DNA from: Lachnospiraceae bacterium JLR.KK002
Lineage (GTDB): Bacteria > Bacillota > Clostridia > Lachnospirales > Lachnospiraceae
Assembly: GCA_036941025.1 (NCBI GenBank)
Contig: JAYMNP010000001.1
Coordinates: 2,688,501 to 2,752,500 of the forward strand
Direction: 5' to 3'
Length of the DNA stretch: 64,000 nucleotides
Shown here: piece after piece, positions 34,323 through 43,620 of the stretch
Layout of the letters: each line of letters starts with the position of its first letter
How positions within the stretch are numbered: position 1 is the stretch's first letter
Program-made: the position numbers and the translations under genes
The notes under the pieces: generated by a model
What the model saw: only the letters and a program-made list of their open reading frames with translations
What the model was told of the DNA's origin: nothing
The model's database searches: none

Positions 34323-35522
34323 TCAACCTGATTTTCTCTGTTTTCCATGCATATCAGTTTCTTTGAAGTCCAATATCTTCGCCATCTGCTCCGCAGCACG
34401 GTCATAGCTGGCATGAGTATAAACATTCAGTGTAACACCTACATCGGAATGTCCCATTACATACTGCAAGGTCTTAATATCCATGCCTGCATTTGCCATA
34501 TTGGTACAGAACGTATGCCGGAATACATGAGGTGTGATATGCGGCAATGGTTTTTCAGGATAAAGTTTCTTGTATTTCTTCATTGCCCACCGCATTTCGT
34601 TTTCAATATGCAGCGCCACTTTCGGCTTATCATCTTTGTCCAGCAAAAGAAAGCAGCTGTATCCGTCAACAATCATTTCTGTTTTCAACTTCTTACGATT
34701 GACAAGGATATTTTTCAGACTTCGATAAACTTCTTCTGTCATCGGAATAAAGCGGCATCCGCACTCAGTTTTTGTTTTCTCAACATAATACTTTCCGCCC
34801 CGTTCCCTGACAAGCTGATGATCCACACGGATTTTCCGGCTTTCAAAATCTAAATCACTTTTTGTCAAGCCACAAAATTCGCTGACACGCATTCCCGTTC
34901 CTAATAGTACGACAAATTCATCATAATACTTTGCATAGGTTTTATCATTTCGGATAAACCCCATCCAAAGCTCCTGCTGTTCCTCTGTCATGGCGATACA
35001 TTTTTGTGAATCGTTTGGCACAACATCAACCAGCTTAAAATCAAATGGATTCCTGCGGATAATGTCCTCATTATATGCCATCTGAAAAGCAGGCTTTACA
35101 ACGCCCCTGACACTTGTAATGGTACTGTATCCTTTTCCGTCATTATGTAGCTTCATAATCCACTGCTGGGCGTCCGACACTTTAATATCCCTTATCTGCC
35201 GATACCCGAAGTCCTCTTTTTTAATTAGATTCAGCACAAAATTGTATCCGACTTTGGTATTGTAGCGTACACCCTGTTTCAAACTGATATAGCGCTCCAA
35301 GAGGGCAATAACGGTAACTTCGCCGGCGGCATAGTCAATCCCTTCGTCAAGCTGCTTCTGGATCATCTTTTCCTTTTCCCGCAGTTCCTTCAAATCAGAG
35401 GAATAAATGGTCTGCCGTTTTCTGTGGATATCCGTATAGCGGTACTGATAAATCAGGTCTTTTCTCTGGCTCTCTCCTGTCTTTAAGATTCGTCCTTTAT
35501 TGTCTTTCCGTTTCTCAGACAT
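34323..35522 (-). CDS. int: Tn916-type tyrosine recombinase (integrase)
   Basis: The product has 399 residues from ATG 35522 with GGAAAGGAG upstream. An N-terminal AP2-like arm-binding domain (ILKTGESQRKDLIYQYRY) precedes a SAM-like core-binding domain. The catalytic domain reads LLGTGMRVSEFCGLTKSDL (Arg), then HVFRHTFCTNMANAG (HxxR), MGHSDVGVTLNVYTH (His and Tyr). All catalytic residues are intact. It should excise and integrate the element. Excisionase lies just upstream. Confidence 0.95.
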   Translation of the reverse strand: MSEKRKDNKGRILKTGESQRKDLIYQYRYTDIHRKRQTIYSSDLKELREKEKMIQKQLDEGIDYAAGEVTVIALLERYISLKQGVRYNTKVGYNFVLNLIKKEDFGYRQIRDIKVSDAQQWIMKLHNDGKGYSTITSVRGVVKPAFQMAYNEDIIRRNPFDFKLVDVVPNDSQKCIAMTEEQQELWMGFIRNDKTYAKYYDEFVVLLGTGMRVSEFCGLTKSDLDFESRKIRVDHQLVRERGGKYYVEKTKTECGCRFIPMTEEVYRSLKNILVNRKKLKTEMIVDGYSCFLLLDKDDKPKVALHIENEMRWAMKKYKKLYPEKPLPHITPHVFRHTFCTNMANAGMDIKTLQYVMGHSDVGVTLNVYTHASYDRAAEQMAKILDFKETDMHGKQRKSG

Positions 35523-35641
35523 TTTCAAACTCCTTTCCGTAGTGGAAAGGGCCTTGATATGACTCATTCATTGTACCATACCAAAGCTGATTTTACACCA
35601 CAAGTTTCACAAAAATGCAAGAAATAAGATAACCACCTTTG

Positions 35642-35836
35642 TCAGATAGAATATTCCTGCTCGATATACTGATCGAACAAGCGGCGTTTGATTAACCGCT
35701 TATTGCCAACCCACAAAACAAAACGGCAGTTTTTCTCATTGGTAAGCTCACGCAGTTTATTGACACCAATTCCTGAATAAGCCGCTGCTTCTTCAAGGCT
35801 TAAATTGCTTTTTTCCCAAATAGGAACTTCTTTCAC
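35642..35836 (-). CDS. xis: Tn916-type excisionase
   Basis: The product has 64 residues from GTG 35836, which follows GGGAGGCG; a longer frame to 35935 is not used. The sequence VPIWEKSNLSLEEAAAYSG is the Xis winged-helix start, with later NCRFVLWVGNKRLIKRRL. It directs the integrase toward excision. Its start overlaps the stop of the upstream ATPase gene by 4 nt. Confidence 0.9.
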   Translation of the reverse strand: MKEVPIWEKSNLSLEEAAAYSGIGVNKLRELTNEKNCRFVLWVGNKRLIKRRLFDQYIEQEYSI

Positions 35837-36681
35837 TGACTTTCGCCTCCCTCCAAGAGTTTCTTTAGGCGTTCCATTTTCTGTTGTGCCGTTATTTTGC
35901 GGAAATCGCCGCCAGTAAAGCGAACAGGCACACACATTTCAAGCAGCCTGCCATAAATACGTGCGTGTGGCACGTCCGCCGGATTCCTAAGCTGCTCCGG
36001 CGTAAGGTTCGTCGTTGCGATTAACGGTTTTTTGCTGATATACCGGCTGTCTATCACGTTGTAGACCTGCTCAAGTCCGTATTCCGTACCCCTCTCCATG
36101 CCGAAATCATCAAGGATAAGCAGGGGATAGGAACAAAGCCTTACGATGTATTCATTCCTGTTTTCCGAGCCGTAGAAAAGGTTGTTCAAAATCGTTGCAA
36201 AGTTCGTCATGCAGACGGGTATCTCCTTCTCCATAAGGGCGTTGGCGATACAGCCTGCAAAATAGCTTTTCCCTGATCCGACATTCCCCCACAGCAGGTA
36301 GCCGAGGTTTTCAGACCGCACCGTTTCCCATTTCTCCACATAGGAGTACGCTTTCCCTATCTGCGGGCATTTCCCGTTGTCATTTTCAAAAGTCCAGTGA
36401 CGCATGGCAGGATTGGAAAAGCCTTCCCGTTTCAGACGTTCCACTTCGGCATTGTGCTTTTCGTCCGCATCCCTTTTTTCCATCCTTTCACGCTCTGCCC
36501 TGCGGCAGTCGCATTCAGACGGGTGACGGTCACGCCCGAACAATGCCTTTCCCTGTGGGAAATAGGCTTCTTTCGGTTTATGGCATTTCCCACAGTACAG
36601 TAACCCGTCCTCCCCTTTGTAATCCTCCGGCTCCTGCGTAGCGTCTATCATATTCAGAATCGTATCAGTTAAACCGTTCAT
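35833..36681 (-). CDS. DnaC/IstB-like ATPase of ICE
   Basis: The product has 282 residues. An N-terminal zinc-binding region (LYCGKCHKPKEAY, then CDCRRAERERM) precedes an AAA+ core with Walker A LWGNVGSGKSYFAG and Walker B LLILDDFGMERG, then TTNLTPEQL. It resembles DnaC-type helicase loaders found beside replisome organizers in Tn1549-like elements, and likely loads the host helicase for element replication. It overlaps genes on both sides by 4 nt. Confidence 0.87.
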   Translation of the reverse strand: MNGLTDTILNMIDATQEPEDYKGEDGLLYCGKCHKPKEAYFPQGKALFGRDRHPSECDCRRAERERMEKRDADEKHNAEVERLKREGFSNPAMRHWTFENDNGKCPQIGKAYSYVEKWETVRSENLGYLLWGNVGSGKSYFAGCIANALMEKEIPVCMTNFATILNNLFYGSENRNEYIVRLCSYPLLILDDFGMERGTEYGLEQVYNVIDSRYISKKPLIATTNLTPEQLRNPADVPHARIYGRLLEMCVPVRFTGGDFRKITAQQKMERLKKLLEGGESQ

Positions 36682-37442
36682 AAGCTGTCCGCCTCACTGT
36701 ATGAATAATCAGGCATCCCTTTCTTTGGTGCTGCCTTTCCAATGTCCTCCTGCGCCCATTTGTAAATCGTGGCGGCATGGTTATTGTACTGTTTCCCGCT
36801 TGAAGCGATATGTAAAGACAGGCGGTCAATGTAATATCCCCACTTGTCGGGCAGTTCTGATTTCAGACCGTTAATCTCTGCATCAGAAAGAAAAACATTA
36901 TTAAATCTCCCATAAGCGGCGGGGGCGGGCGTTCCGTTCTCTCCCTCTCCCTCTTTCTCTAACTCTTTATCTCTCTCTAACTCTTTATCTCTCTCTACGC
37001 GGCAAATCTGTTTCAGATTGTTGCAGTCTGTTTCATTTGTGTTGCATTGCAACGCTTTCTGTCCAAAGGCAAGCTGTTTTTTCCGCTCCCTACACTCCCT
37101 TGAACGTATGGTTGACGCTGTTTCCGAGCCGATGATTGTCGGCACTTCCGTGAGCTGGTACTCGTCATCATCGCCAATCTCTATCAAACCATGCCGCTGT
37201 AAAAATGCAAGCGTCAGCTTCACGTTCTCTGCGTCCTCGTCAAGTGCAAGGGCAATCTCCGAAGCGAAGTTATCCTCCACGCCCTCAAAGTAAAGTTTCC
37301 CTTCGTCCTTCAGCGAAAGCAGCATCATTTTCAGGTAGATAATCGTGTGCGTATCTCCGCCCGCTATGGAGCGTAACTTCTTGATGCGCTTACCTGAAAA
37401 CCAGTCCGCTTTCAGTTTCAGCCAGTAATACCTCTTTGCCAT
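36678..37442 (-). CDS. Phage replisome organizer-type protein of ICE
   Basis: The product has 254 residues from ATG 37442 (MAKRYYWLKLKADWF), with GGAGG before it. The N-terminal winged-helix domain includes RSIAGGDTHTIIYLKMMLLS and ALDEDAENVKLTLAFLQRHG. A Glu/Arg-rich linker (ELERDKELEKEGEGENG) follows, then a C-terminal helical domain. It binds the origin and partners the downstream ATPase. A terminator-like hairpin lies just upstream and may attenuate the operon. Confidence 0.82.
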   Translation of the reverse strand: MAKRYYWLKLKADWFSGKRIKKLRSIAGGDTHTIIYLKMMLLSLKDEGKLYFEGVEDNFASEIALALDEDAENVKLTLAFLQRHGLIEIGDDDEYQLTEVPTIIGSETASTIRSRECRERKKQLAFGQKALQCNTNETDCNNLKQICRVERDKELERDKELEKEGEGENGTPAPAAYGRFNNVFLSDAEINGLKSELPDKWGYYIDRLSLHIASSGKQYNNHAATIYKWAQEDIGKAAPKKGMPDYSYSEADSL

Positions 37443-37460
37443 AAATGCCTCCTTAAACGC

Positions 37461-37506
37461 ACAAAAAGGACAGCCCAGACTTTTCCCATAAGTCTGTGAC
37501 TGCCCT
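37461..37506 (-). terminator. Attenuator-like hairpin before the replisome gene
   Basis: Read on the minus strand, AAGGGCAG/CTGTCCTT and inner CAGACTT/AAGTCTG form a two-part stem followed by TTTTTTG. It ends ~19 nt before the replisome organizer's start codon. It could terminate the upstream HTH gene or control the operon. Confidence 0.5.
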
Positions 37507-37745
37507 TGCGCTGTGTTAGTTATTTTTGAGTGCAATCCCGCACTCTGCTTTAACAAAAATCCCTTAAAAACTTTCTGCAAACAGTTGGGAAGAATTGCAG
37601 GATCATATACGGGATTTATGTATTCAGTTTTTGATTGCTAGCATTAAATGTATCTGCCCTAAATTTTCAGCTTGTCCGCACCATATTTGTGAATGATACG
37701 GAACAGTATTTCTTTCTCTTTCCCCTCTGCTTTATCATATAAACC

Positions 37746-37988
37746 TCACAGGGTTTTCTGTTCCGTCAGTGTGAGGGTGTTGGTATAGGGCTTGTAATTT
37801 TCCGTAATAAAAACCCCGCCGCCCTCGCCCAGCTTTGTGTAAACCGGATAATCAAAAGACAGTGCGATAACATCATTCATTATCGTGCGCCTTGAAACAT
37901 CCAGTTCCCATGCAAGCTCCCTCATTGTCATATGCTCTTTGGCGGATAAAATACTGATGATTTCCATTCTCCGGTGTGCAGTGTCCAT
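37746..37988 (-). CDS. HTH-domain regulator (short, WYL/DeoR-like N-terminus)
   Basis: The product has 80 residues. A helix-turn-helix of the HTH_11/DeoR type reads RRMEIISILSAKEHMTMREL, followed by AWELDVSRRTIMNDVIAL and the beta-wing VYTKLGEGGGVFITENY. The ~230-residue effector domain of WYL or DeoR proteins is missing. It is either an ICE-specific minimal regulator or a truncation. A second similar protein is encoded just upstream. Confidence 0.75.
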   Translation of the reverse strand: MDTAHRRMEIISILSAKEHMTMRELAWELDVSRRTIMNDVIALSFDYPVYTKLGEGGGVFITENYKPYTNTLTLTEQKTL

Positions 37989-38008
37989 GCCACGCCTCCC
38001 GATATTTT

Positions 38009-38347
38009 CTATGTAAAACTTCCGCAGTACGGTCCAAATTCATGTATGATTGATAAAACAATTTTCCTGTCCTCTGAACCACAGGTCACAGCAACTTTTT
38101 CCAAGCATTCCAACTGTTCCTGCGTGAGCGTGTTCTGGTGCTGCCCCACACCGTCCGTAAGGAGATAACCGCCGTCATATCCCTGTTTTGTGATAACGGG
38201 GAGTTCTTCGCCTATGATGTCAAAATCCCTGCGTATGGCTTTCCTGCCAACACCGAACATCTTCATCATTTCCAATGTGGTCAGCTTTTTTCCCGACAGC
38301 AGCATACGCTCTATGTCACGCCGCCGCTGGAATGTGTTGTCCTTCAT
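38009..38347 (-). CDS. HTH-domain regulator (short, second copy)
   Basis: The product has 112 residues. It has an HTH_11-like N-terminus (RRRDIERMLLSGKKLTTLEM, then MFGVGRKAIRRDFDIIG), a wing with ITKQGYDGGYLLTDG, and a short helical C-terminus. It resembles the following gene in layout (wing GGYL / GGVF), suggesting duplication or heterodimer partners. It is divergent from mobC and probably controls the ICE transfer region. Confidence 0.77.
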   Translation of the reverse strand: MKDNTFQRRRDIERMLLSGKKLTTLEMMKMFGVGRKAIRRDFDIIGEELPVITKQGYDGGYLLTDGVGQHQNTLTQEQLECLEKVAVTCGSEDRKIVLSIIHEFGPYCGSFT

Positions 38348-38459
38348 GTTTCACCTCCTTCCGCTGTTTGATTCCCTGTGGCTATTATAGAAAAAGTAAT
38401 GTTCCCCCTATGGCTACCTTCCTCAAAAAAATCTGGTTATTTTTTCAAAAAAGGTAAAA

Positions 38460-38524
38460 GTTATACCGACTTTTTTCCGAAAGAATCCCGTATTTATCAG
38501 TGCTGCCCAAAAAGTCGGTATAAC
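38460..38524. other. Candidate oriT inverted repeat upstream of mobC
   Basis: GTTATACCGACTTTTT (38460-38475) faces AAAAAGTCGGTATAAC (38509-38524), a perfect 16-bp inverted repeat. About 90-130 bp further on is a second structure containing TTTCCCCCTAGCCCCCTC. Large inverted repeats and a G/C-rich nick region immediately before mobC are the usual oriT layout of MOBP elements. The nick site was not identified. Confidence 0.45.
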
Positions 38525-38771
38525 GTCATAGCAAGCACTGCCTGTGTTCCCTCACAGGCTGAATTTTTCCAATTTTCCCGAAAGCGGAAACTTGAAAAAA
38601 TTGCTTGTAGAGGGAAGTTTCCCCCTAGCCCCCTCTGCTCTCAAAAATTACGAAATGTCCTTTCGGAATTTCTGATTTTTTTCACTCATTTTTTTGCACG
38701 AATATCCCCCGTAACGGAATAGAAGATAGTGTAAAATTTTTTCATAATCCCATTACAGAAAGGACGCAAAA

Positions 38772-39113
38772 ATGGCAAACAGAGAACGCAAAAACGAGTT
38801 GAAAATATATCTAAGTGACGATGAACAATACATACTGGAGCAGAAAGTCAAAGCGTCCGGAATGAAAAGCAAATCTGCTTTCCTGCGCCGCCAAATCTTG
38901 TACGGTTTTGTCTATGACATTGACTATTCCGAACTTCGGGAATACAACGCCGCACTCGGAAGAATCGGCAATAATCTGAATCAGATAGCAAAGCGCATGA
39001 ATGCCACAGGAAACGTCTATGCTGCCGATGTAAAGCAGGTAAAGGAGCTGATGAAAAAAGTGTGGGATACACAAAAGTCCATGCTCTCAAAACAGCCATA
39101 CATGAAGCTATAA
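38772..39113 (+). CDS. mobC: MobC-type relaxosome accessory protein
   Basis: The product has 113 residues and starts at ATG 38772 behind AGAAAGGACG. It has the ribbon-helix-helix start NELKIYLSDDEQYILEQKV and the MobC core RIGNNLNQIAKRMNATG. It binds oriT and helps the relaxase open the strand. Its relaxase partner, which normally overlaps the mobC stop, is absent; a terminator hairpin and then IS1182 follow instead. Confidence 0.85.
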   Translation: MANRERKNELKIYLSDDEQYILEQKVKASGMKSKSAFLRRQILYGFVYDIDYSELREYNAALGRIGNNLNQIAKRMNATGNVYAADVKQVKELMKKVWDTQKSMLSKQPYMKL

Positions 39114-39226
39114 ACCAAATCTGAAACCTCTGCCGGAGCAATACTGCGTTAGCTTGTTTTTCTTTATAAATCCACGAAAAAGAAACCGCAAAAAAATTTG
39201 AAAACACACAAAATTCGACATTAAAA

Positions 39227-39270
39227 AAGGTGTATCGTCTTAAAGTTTTTGCTTCATTTCGATACACCTT
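39227..39270. terminator. Long hairpin after mobC
   Basis: AAGGTGTATCG and CGATACACCTT form a perfect 11-bp stem around a ~22-nt loop. It lies 114 nt after mobC. There is no strong T-run on the plus strand, so it may be a weak terminator or a relic. Nothing else is seen in 39114-39408. Confidence 0.4.
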
Positions 39271-39408
39271 GATGTGTAAATCTTCCAATATTCTTTTGTT
39301 CTAAACCTATGTATTTTTCGTTTTATTTTCATTCTGTGTCTTTCCCCAATCTGAATGTAATTGATAAGCTGTTTCAAGCATAATCAAATCAGCAAATAAA
39401 CTTTAAGT

Positions 39409-41015
39409 AGTGTCTGCTGATTAAGTAGCTATCTGCAACTTCCAACTCTTACATCTGCTCCGGTCATGCCAGAATCGGAACAGATGCAAAAGAGCGCAAA
39501 GTATTCGCCTCTGAATCCTGAACAGATTCGTCACGAATACAGATAATGCAATAGAAGTCAGCTGCGTTTCTTCCAGTTTTGTGGTAATGCAGCTCATACC
39601 ATAGCAGCGTTTGCTCAGGCTGAAGGTGCGCTCCACTTCGATTCTATCGGTATTATCCTGATACTCTTGCTTTTTATCAACTTTTGCTGTGGCACTTGGT
39701 CTGCCCAGCTTTGGACCTGATAACCGGATCCCATGCTCCTTGCAATAACTCCTGTTTTCCCTGGTCCGATATATCTGATCTGCCAGAACACGTTCCGGAT
39801 AATAACCAGTACGTTCTTTGAAACGCTCTATTGCTTCAATCAGGCAGGTACTCTCGTTGTATGCCTCAAAAGATATTTTTTCGATACGCCCGTAACCTTC
39901 GCTGTCAAGACTGAGATCAAATTTTGCACCAAATTCAACAGGTGCTTTGACCTTACCTCTGACAATCGGTCGAAGCCATGGCTGCGCAATGCTTACAATG
40001 CGATGCTCCACAGAATGGACTCTGTTATCATACATATACTGTTGCTGTTCATGCAGCTTGATGATGGTAAGATACAAGTCGATATCCTTACCTGCCATGG
40101 CGTATCCATCACTCATGAACTGTTCCAAATAGCCAAGATCTCTTTTCACATAGCCAAGCTGTCTGCGGATTGCGCTGCGGATTTTCTTTGCCGTGTGCTT
40201 TCTGCTCTTGGCAAATGCAAGATACTCTTTTCTGGCGCGTTTGCGGTATCTTCTGGGCAGCTTAAGACCATAACATTTACAAAATCGGTAAATGATGTTT
40301 TCCAGCTTCTCTCTTGCTTCGTTCAAAAGCGAGATGTCCTGCGGATAACGTATGTTTGCAGGTGCACAGGTTGCATCAAGGGTCAGCGTTCCTTTGTTTG
40401 TATCTTCTTTTGCAGTACCATCATCACCGGATTTTCCTACGGATGGAGGAGTATGGTCATCTTTGTCATCATCCTTATGGGAAAGAAGATACTCGTTTAC
40501 TTCCATCAGCATCTCTGCGGAAATGCGTTTACGGAAGAGAACCAGTGTACTTGCATCAAACGGAGCTTCTTCCCGAAATCCAGGAAGCCCGATAAAGTAT
40601 TGCAGATACGGATTCTCTGCGATCTGTTCTACAAGCTCACGGTCGGAATACTGGAACTTGGTCTGGATGATCAGAGCTCCTAATGCCATACGAAGAGGCT
40701 TGGCAACATTGCCCGTATCACTTGGAAACAGCTTGGCATATTTTACTTCAAACTCGTCCCATGGGATGCGGTCAGCCAGTTTGATCCAACGGTTATCCGG
40801 ATTCATGTGGAGTCCCATAGGCTGGTTGAAATCGAGGAATGAATGCTGTAACTTGTCAATCGGTTTGTACATTGTTTTAGCTCCTTTATACTCAAAATCT
40901 GTAAAAAACTGCAAGAAAAACGATTTGTTTTCGTCAAAATCCTTGCAATTATTGTACCAGAAAACGGGGCAAAAGTCAGTAAAATCAAGTGTTTGCAACC
41001 TAATCAGCAGACACT
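39409..41015 (-). mobile_element. IS1182-type insertion sequence
   Basis: Both ends carry AGTGTCTGCTGATTA as 15-bp terminal inverted repeats (39409-39423 and 41001-41015). The 4-bp target duplication AAGT flanks it on both sides. The transposase stop codon lies within the left repeat. The element is 1607 bp and appears intact. Confidence 0.9.
39421..40872 (-). CDS. IS1182-family transposase
   Basis: The product has 483 residues from ATG 40872 with AAAGGAG upstream. The N-terminal DUF772 domain reads FQYSDRELVEQIAENPYLQY, followed by PFDASTLVLFRKRI. The DDE core includes TLDATCAPANIRYP (first Asp), VLADQIYRTRENR (second Asp) and DRIEVERTFSLSKR (Glu). It catalyses cut-and-paste or copy-out transposition. 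The element lies between mobC and the acyl-CoA dehydrogenase remnant. Confidence 0.93.
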   Translation of the reverse strand: MYKPIDKLQHSFLDFNQPMGLHMNPDNRWIKLADRIPWDEFEVKYAKLFPSDTGNVAKPLRMALGALIIQTKFQYSDRELVEQIAENPYLQYFIGLPGFREEAPFDASTLVLFRKRISAEMLMEVNEYLLSHKDDDKDDHTPPSVGKSGDDGTAKEDTNKGTLTLDATCAPANIRYPQDISLLNEAREKLENIIYRFCKCYGLKLPRRYRKRARKEYLAFAKSRKHTAKKIRSAIRRQLGYVKRDLGYLEQFMSDGYAMAGKDIDLYLTIIKLHEQQQYMYDNRVHSVEHRIVSIAQPWLRPIVRGKVKAPVEFGAKFDLSLDSEGYGRIEKISFEAYNESTCLIEAIERFKERTGYYPERVLADQIYRTRENRSYCKEHGIRLSGPKLGRPSATAKVDKKQEYQDNTDRIEVERTFSLSKRCYGMSCITTKLEETQLTSIALSVFVTNLFRIQRRILCALLHLFRFWHDRSRCKSWKLQIAT

Positions 41016-41166
41016 AAGTATAATAGGAAAACGGTAGCAACTCAGGCTACCGTTCCTTATCTAAAAAGTGTGCATAGCTGTCACAATAAATGCTGTTATT
41101 ATATTAAAGACCAGCCCACTCCTCTTTGCATTTGATTACCACTGTATATAATCATGCGCCGTTAAT

Positions 41167-42016
41167 TTACTTAACGCCCATCCATGAAGATATGACCATT
41201 CTCTGTACTTCACTCGTACCCTCATAAATCTCTGTAATCTTTGCATCACGCATTAAACGCTCAAACGGAAAATCTCTTGAATATCCGTCATAACCTGCAA
41301 GTTGAGCGCAACGACGTGTCACATTTGTAGCGGCTTCTGCCGCATATAGTTTACCCATAGCCGCAAGATGTGAAAATGGCTCATGATCCTGTTTTGCCTG
41401 TGCGGCACGATATACTAATAAACGGGCTGCATCAACTCTCGCCTGCATATCAGCAAGTTCAAACTGCGTAAACTGATATTGTGAAATTCTTTGTTCTCCC
41501 TGCATATGTTCCGTAACATATTTTTTGCAATGGTCAATCGCCCCCTGCGCTATCCCCAATGCCTGTGCAGCTACACCAATACGTCCGCCATCCAAGGTCA
41601 TAAGAGCCATCTTAAAGCCTTTTCCTAATTCGCCTAACAGATTTTCTTTCGGAATTTTACAGTCTTGAAAAACCAATTCATATGTGGCAGAACCGCGAAT
41701 CCCCATTTTCTTTTCCTTTGTTCCAAAAGTAAAGCCGGGAGTTCCTTTTTCTACGATAAAACCGGATATACCCCTGCTGCGTTGGCTTTTATCTGTCATG
41801 GCTGTTACAAAATAGGTATCAGCATAGAATCCGTTTGTAATAAAGATTTTTGAACCATTCAGCAGCCAATAATCCCCTTTGTCAACGGCTGATGTCTGCT
41901 GGTTGCCTAAGTCACTGCCCGCAGACGGTTCTGTTACTGCAAATGCCCCAAGCTTTTCTCCCTTCAAAAGCGGAACAAGGTATTTCTGCTTTTGTTCTTC
42001 TGTACCAAACTCTGAA
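41167..42016 (-). pseudogene. Acyl-CoA dehydrogenase missing its N-terminus
   Basis: The remnant keeps about 283 codons from SEFGTEEQKQKYLVPLLKG to the normal end. The FAD-binding GAFAVTEPSAGSDLGNQQ and SKIFITNGFYADTYFV are present, as is the catalytic-region YEGTSEVQRMVISSWMG. Family members are ~380 residues, so ~100 are lost. The break coincides with the left end of the IS21 element at about 42017. Codons upstream of that point come from the insertion sequence. The reading frame is otherwise clean, so the loss is recent. Confidence 0.88.
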
Positions 42017-43616
42017 TGATTATTCCGGGGTTCTCTGAGCCACCTGTCCGGACTTTGAGAGCCACCATTCCGGAGAATGGGAGCCACATATTCCGGTAAT
42101 TCAGAGCCACAATAAAGGCTCTATTACATATATTTCCTTTATACTGTAGATACACACCGTTGGTGTGAATACAGATAAAGGAGGTCGTAATTATGACCAA
42201 ATATCGTGAAATCCTACGTTTGAAAAGCTTAGGATTCAGTGAGCGGAACATCGCACAGAGTTGTGGTGTGTCCAGAAACACAGTCGCCAAGGTTCTGAAA
42301 AAAGCAGCGGAAATAAATCTTTCATGGCCGCTGGATTTTGACATGACCGACAGCACACCAGAGGAGCTGATGTTCCCTAAAGATAAGTCAGCAACGAATA
42401 AACGTATGCCTGACTTTGACTACATCCGTAAAGAACTTCTACGGAATGGAGTCAATAAAAAGCTTCTCTGGGTAGAATACTGTGAGGAATGCCGTATGAA
42501 CGGCGAAGAACCTCTGATGTATTCCCAGTTCTGCTACTACATCCAAAAGGATGAAGAAAAACGCAGGGCTACCATGCATATCCCGGGAAAACCAGGTGAA
42601 CAGATTGAAGTTGACTGGGCAGGTGATCCCGCCCACATCATTGATCCAGATACTGGAGAAATCACAAATGCATGGATATTTGTAGGTGTATTAACTTACA
42701 GTCAATACACTTTTGTAAAAGCATACATGAATGAGAAAACAGGCAGCTGGATCAAAGCTCATGTCCAGATGTTTGATTTCTTTGGTGGTGTTACACCGAT
42801 GCTCGTCTCAGATAACTGCACAACAGCGGTAAATCATGAAAAGAGTGACTGGTATACCACTGCATTAAACACAACTTATCACGAGATGGCAGAACATTAT
42901 AATCCTGCCATCATTCCGGCCAGAGTCCGGAAACCCAAGGATAAACCAGATGTAGAAGGATCTGTAGGGAAAATATCCACTTGGATAACTGCAGCCCTTC
43001 GTAATGAACAGTTTTTCTCTCTTACCGAATTGAATGATTCTATCCGAGAAAAACCGGATGCCTATAATGCTCGTAAATTCCAGAAAAAGGAATGTAGCAG
43101 GCTCAGTTTATTTCTTGGGGAAGAAATGCCATTACTGGCGTCGTTGCCTGCTACACCTTTTGAACTGGCTGAATGGAAACAAGCCACTGTCCAGTTTAAC
43201 TATCACATCGCAGTAGACAAGATGTACTACTCCGTGCCTTATCAGTATATCAAAAATAAGGTTGATGTGCGTATAACAGATACAACGGTCGAAATATTTT
43301 ATAATCACAATCGGATTGCCTCCCACCGACGGCTTCATGGAAGAAGCGGTCAGTATTCTACTGTGATAGAACATATGCCACAGGAGCACCAGGAATATCT
43401 GGAGTGGAATGGTAACCGGTTCCGCAAATGGGCTGATTCGATTGGAATTAACACAAGTAAGGTTGTCGATGCAATACTTACCTCCGGTAGGGTTGAACAG
43501 CAATCCTATAGAAGTTGTATGGGATTGTTGAAACTGGCAGAGAAATATTCGCCAGAAAGGCTGGAACAGGTCTGCACCAGGGCGCTTTCCTATTCTGGTA
43601 AACCCAGTTATAAAAC
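42017..43616 (+). mobile_element. Truncated IS21-family element
   Basis: The left end starts near TGATTATTCCGGGG and carries repeated CCGG-containing and GAGCCAC blocks at 42024-42113, like IS21 multiple terminal repeats. The istA gene follows but is cut at its 3' end, and istB and the right end are missing, replaced by the IS1380 element. Confidence 0.8.
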
Positions 43617-43620
43617 CTAA
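42193..43620 (+). pseudogene. istA: IS21 transposase IstA, 3' truncated
   Basis: The remnant encodes 475 residues. The N-terminal HTH reads REILRLKSLGFSERNIAQSC. The DDE catalytic core includes VDWAGDPAHIIDP (Asp), LVSDNCTTAVNHE (Asp) and DVEGSVGKISTWI (Glu). The protein ends abruptly at SYSGKPSYKT, where homologues continue another ~20-40 residues. IstB, which is needed for efficient transposition, is absent. The element is therefore probably inactive. Confidence 0.88.

Noticed and set aside
34241..34426. Small reading frame overlapping the integrase 3' end
   Set aside because: It overlaps the integrase in another frame and consists partly of GGTGTAGTA repeats from the element end.
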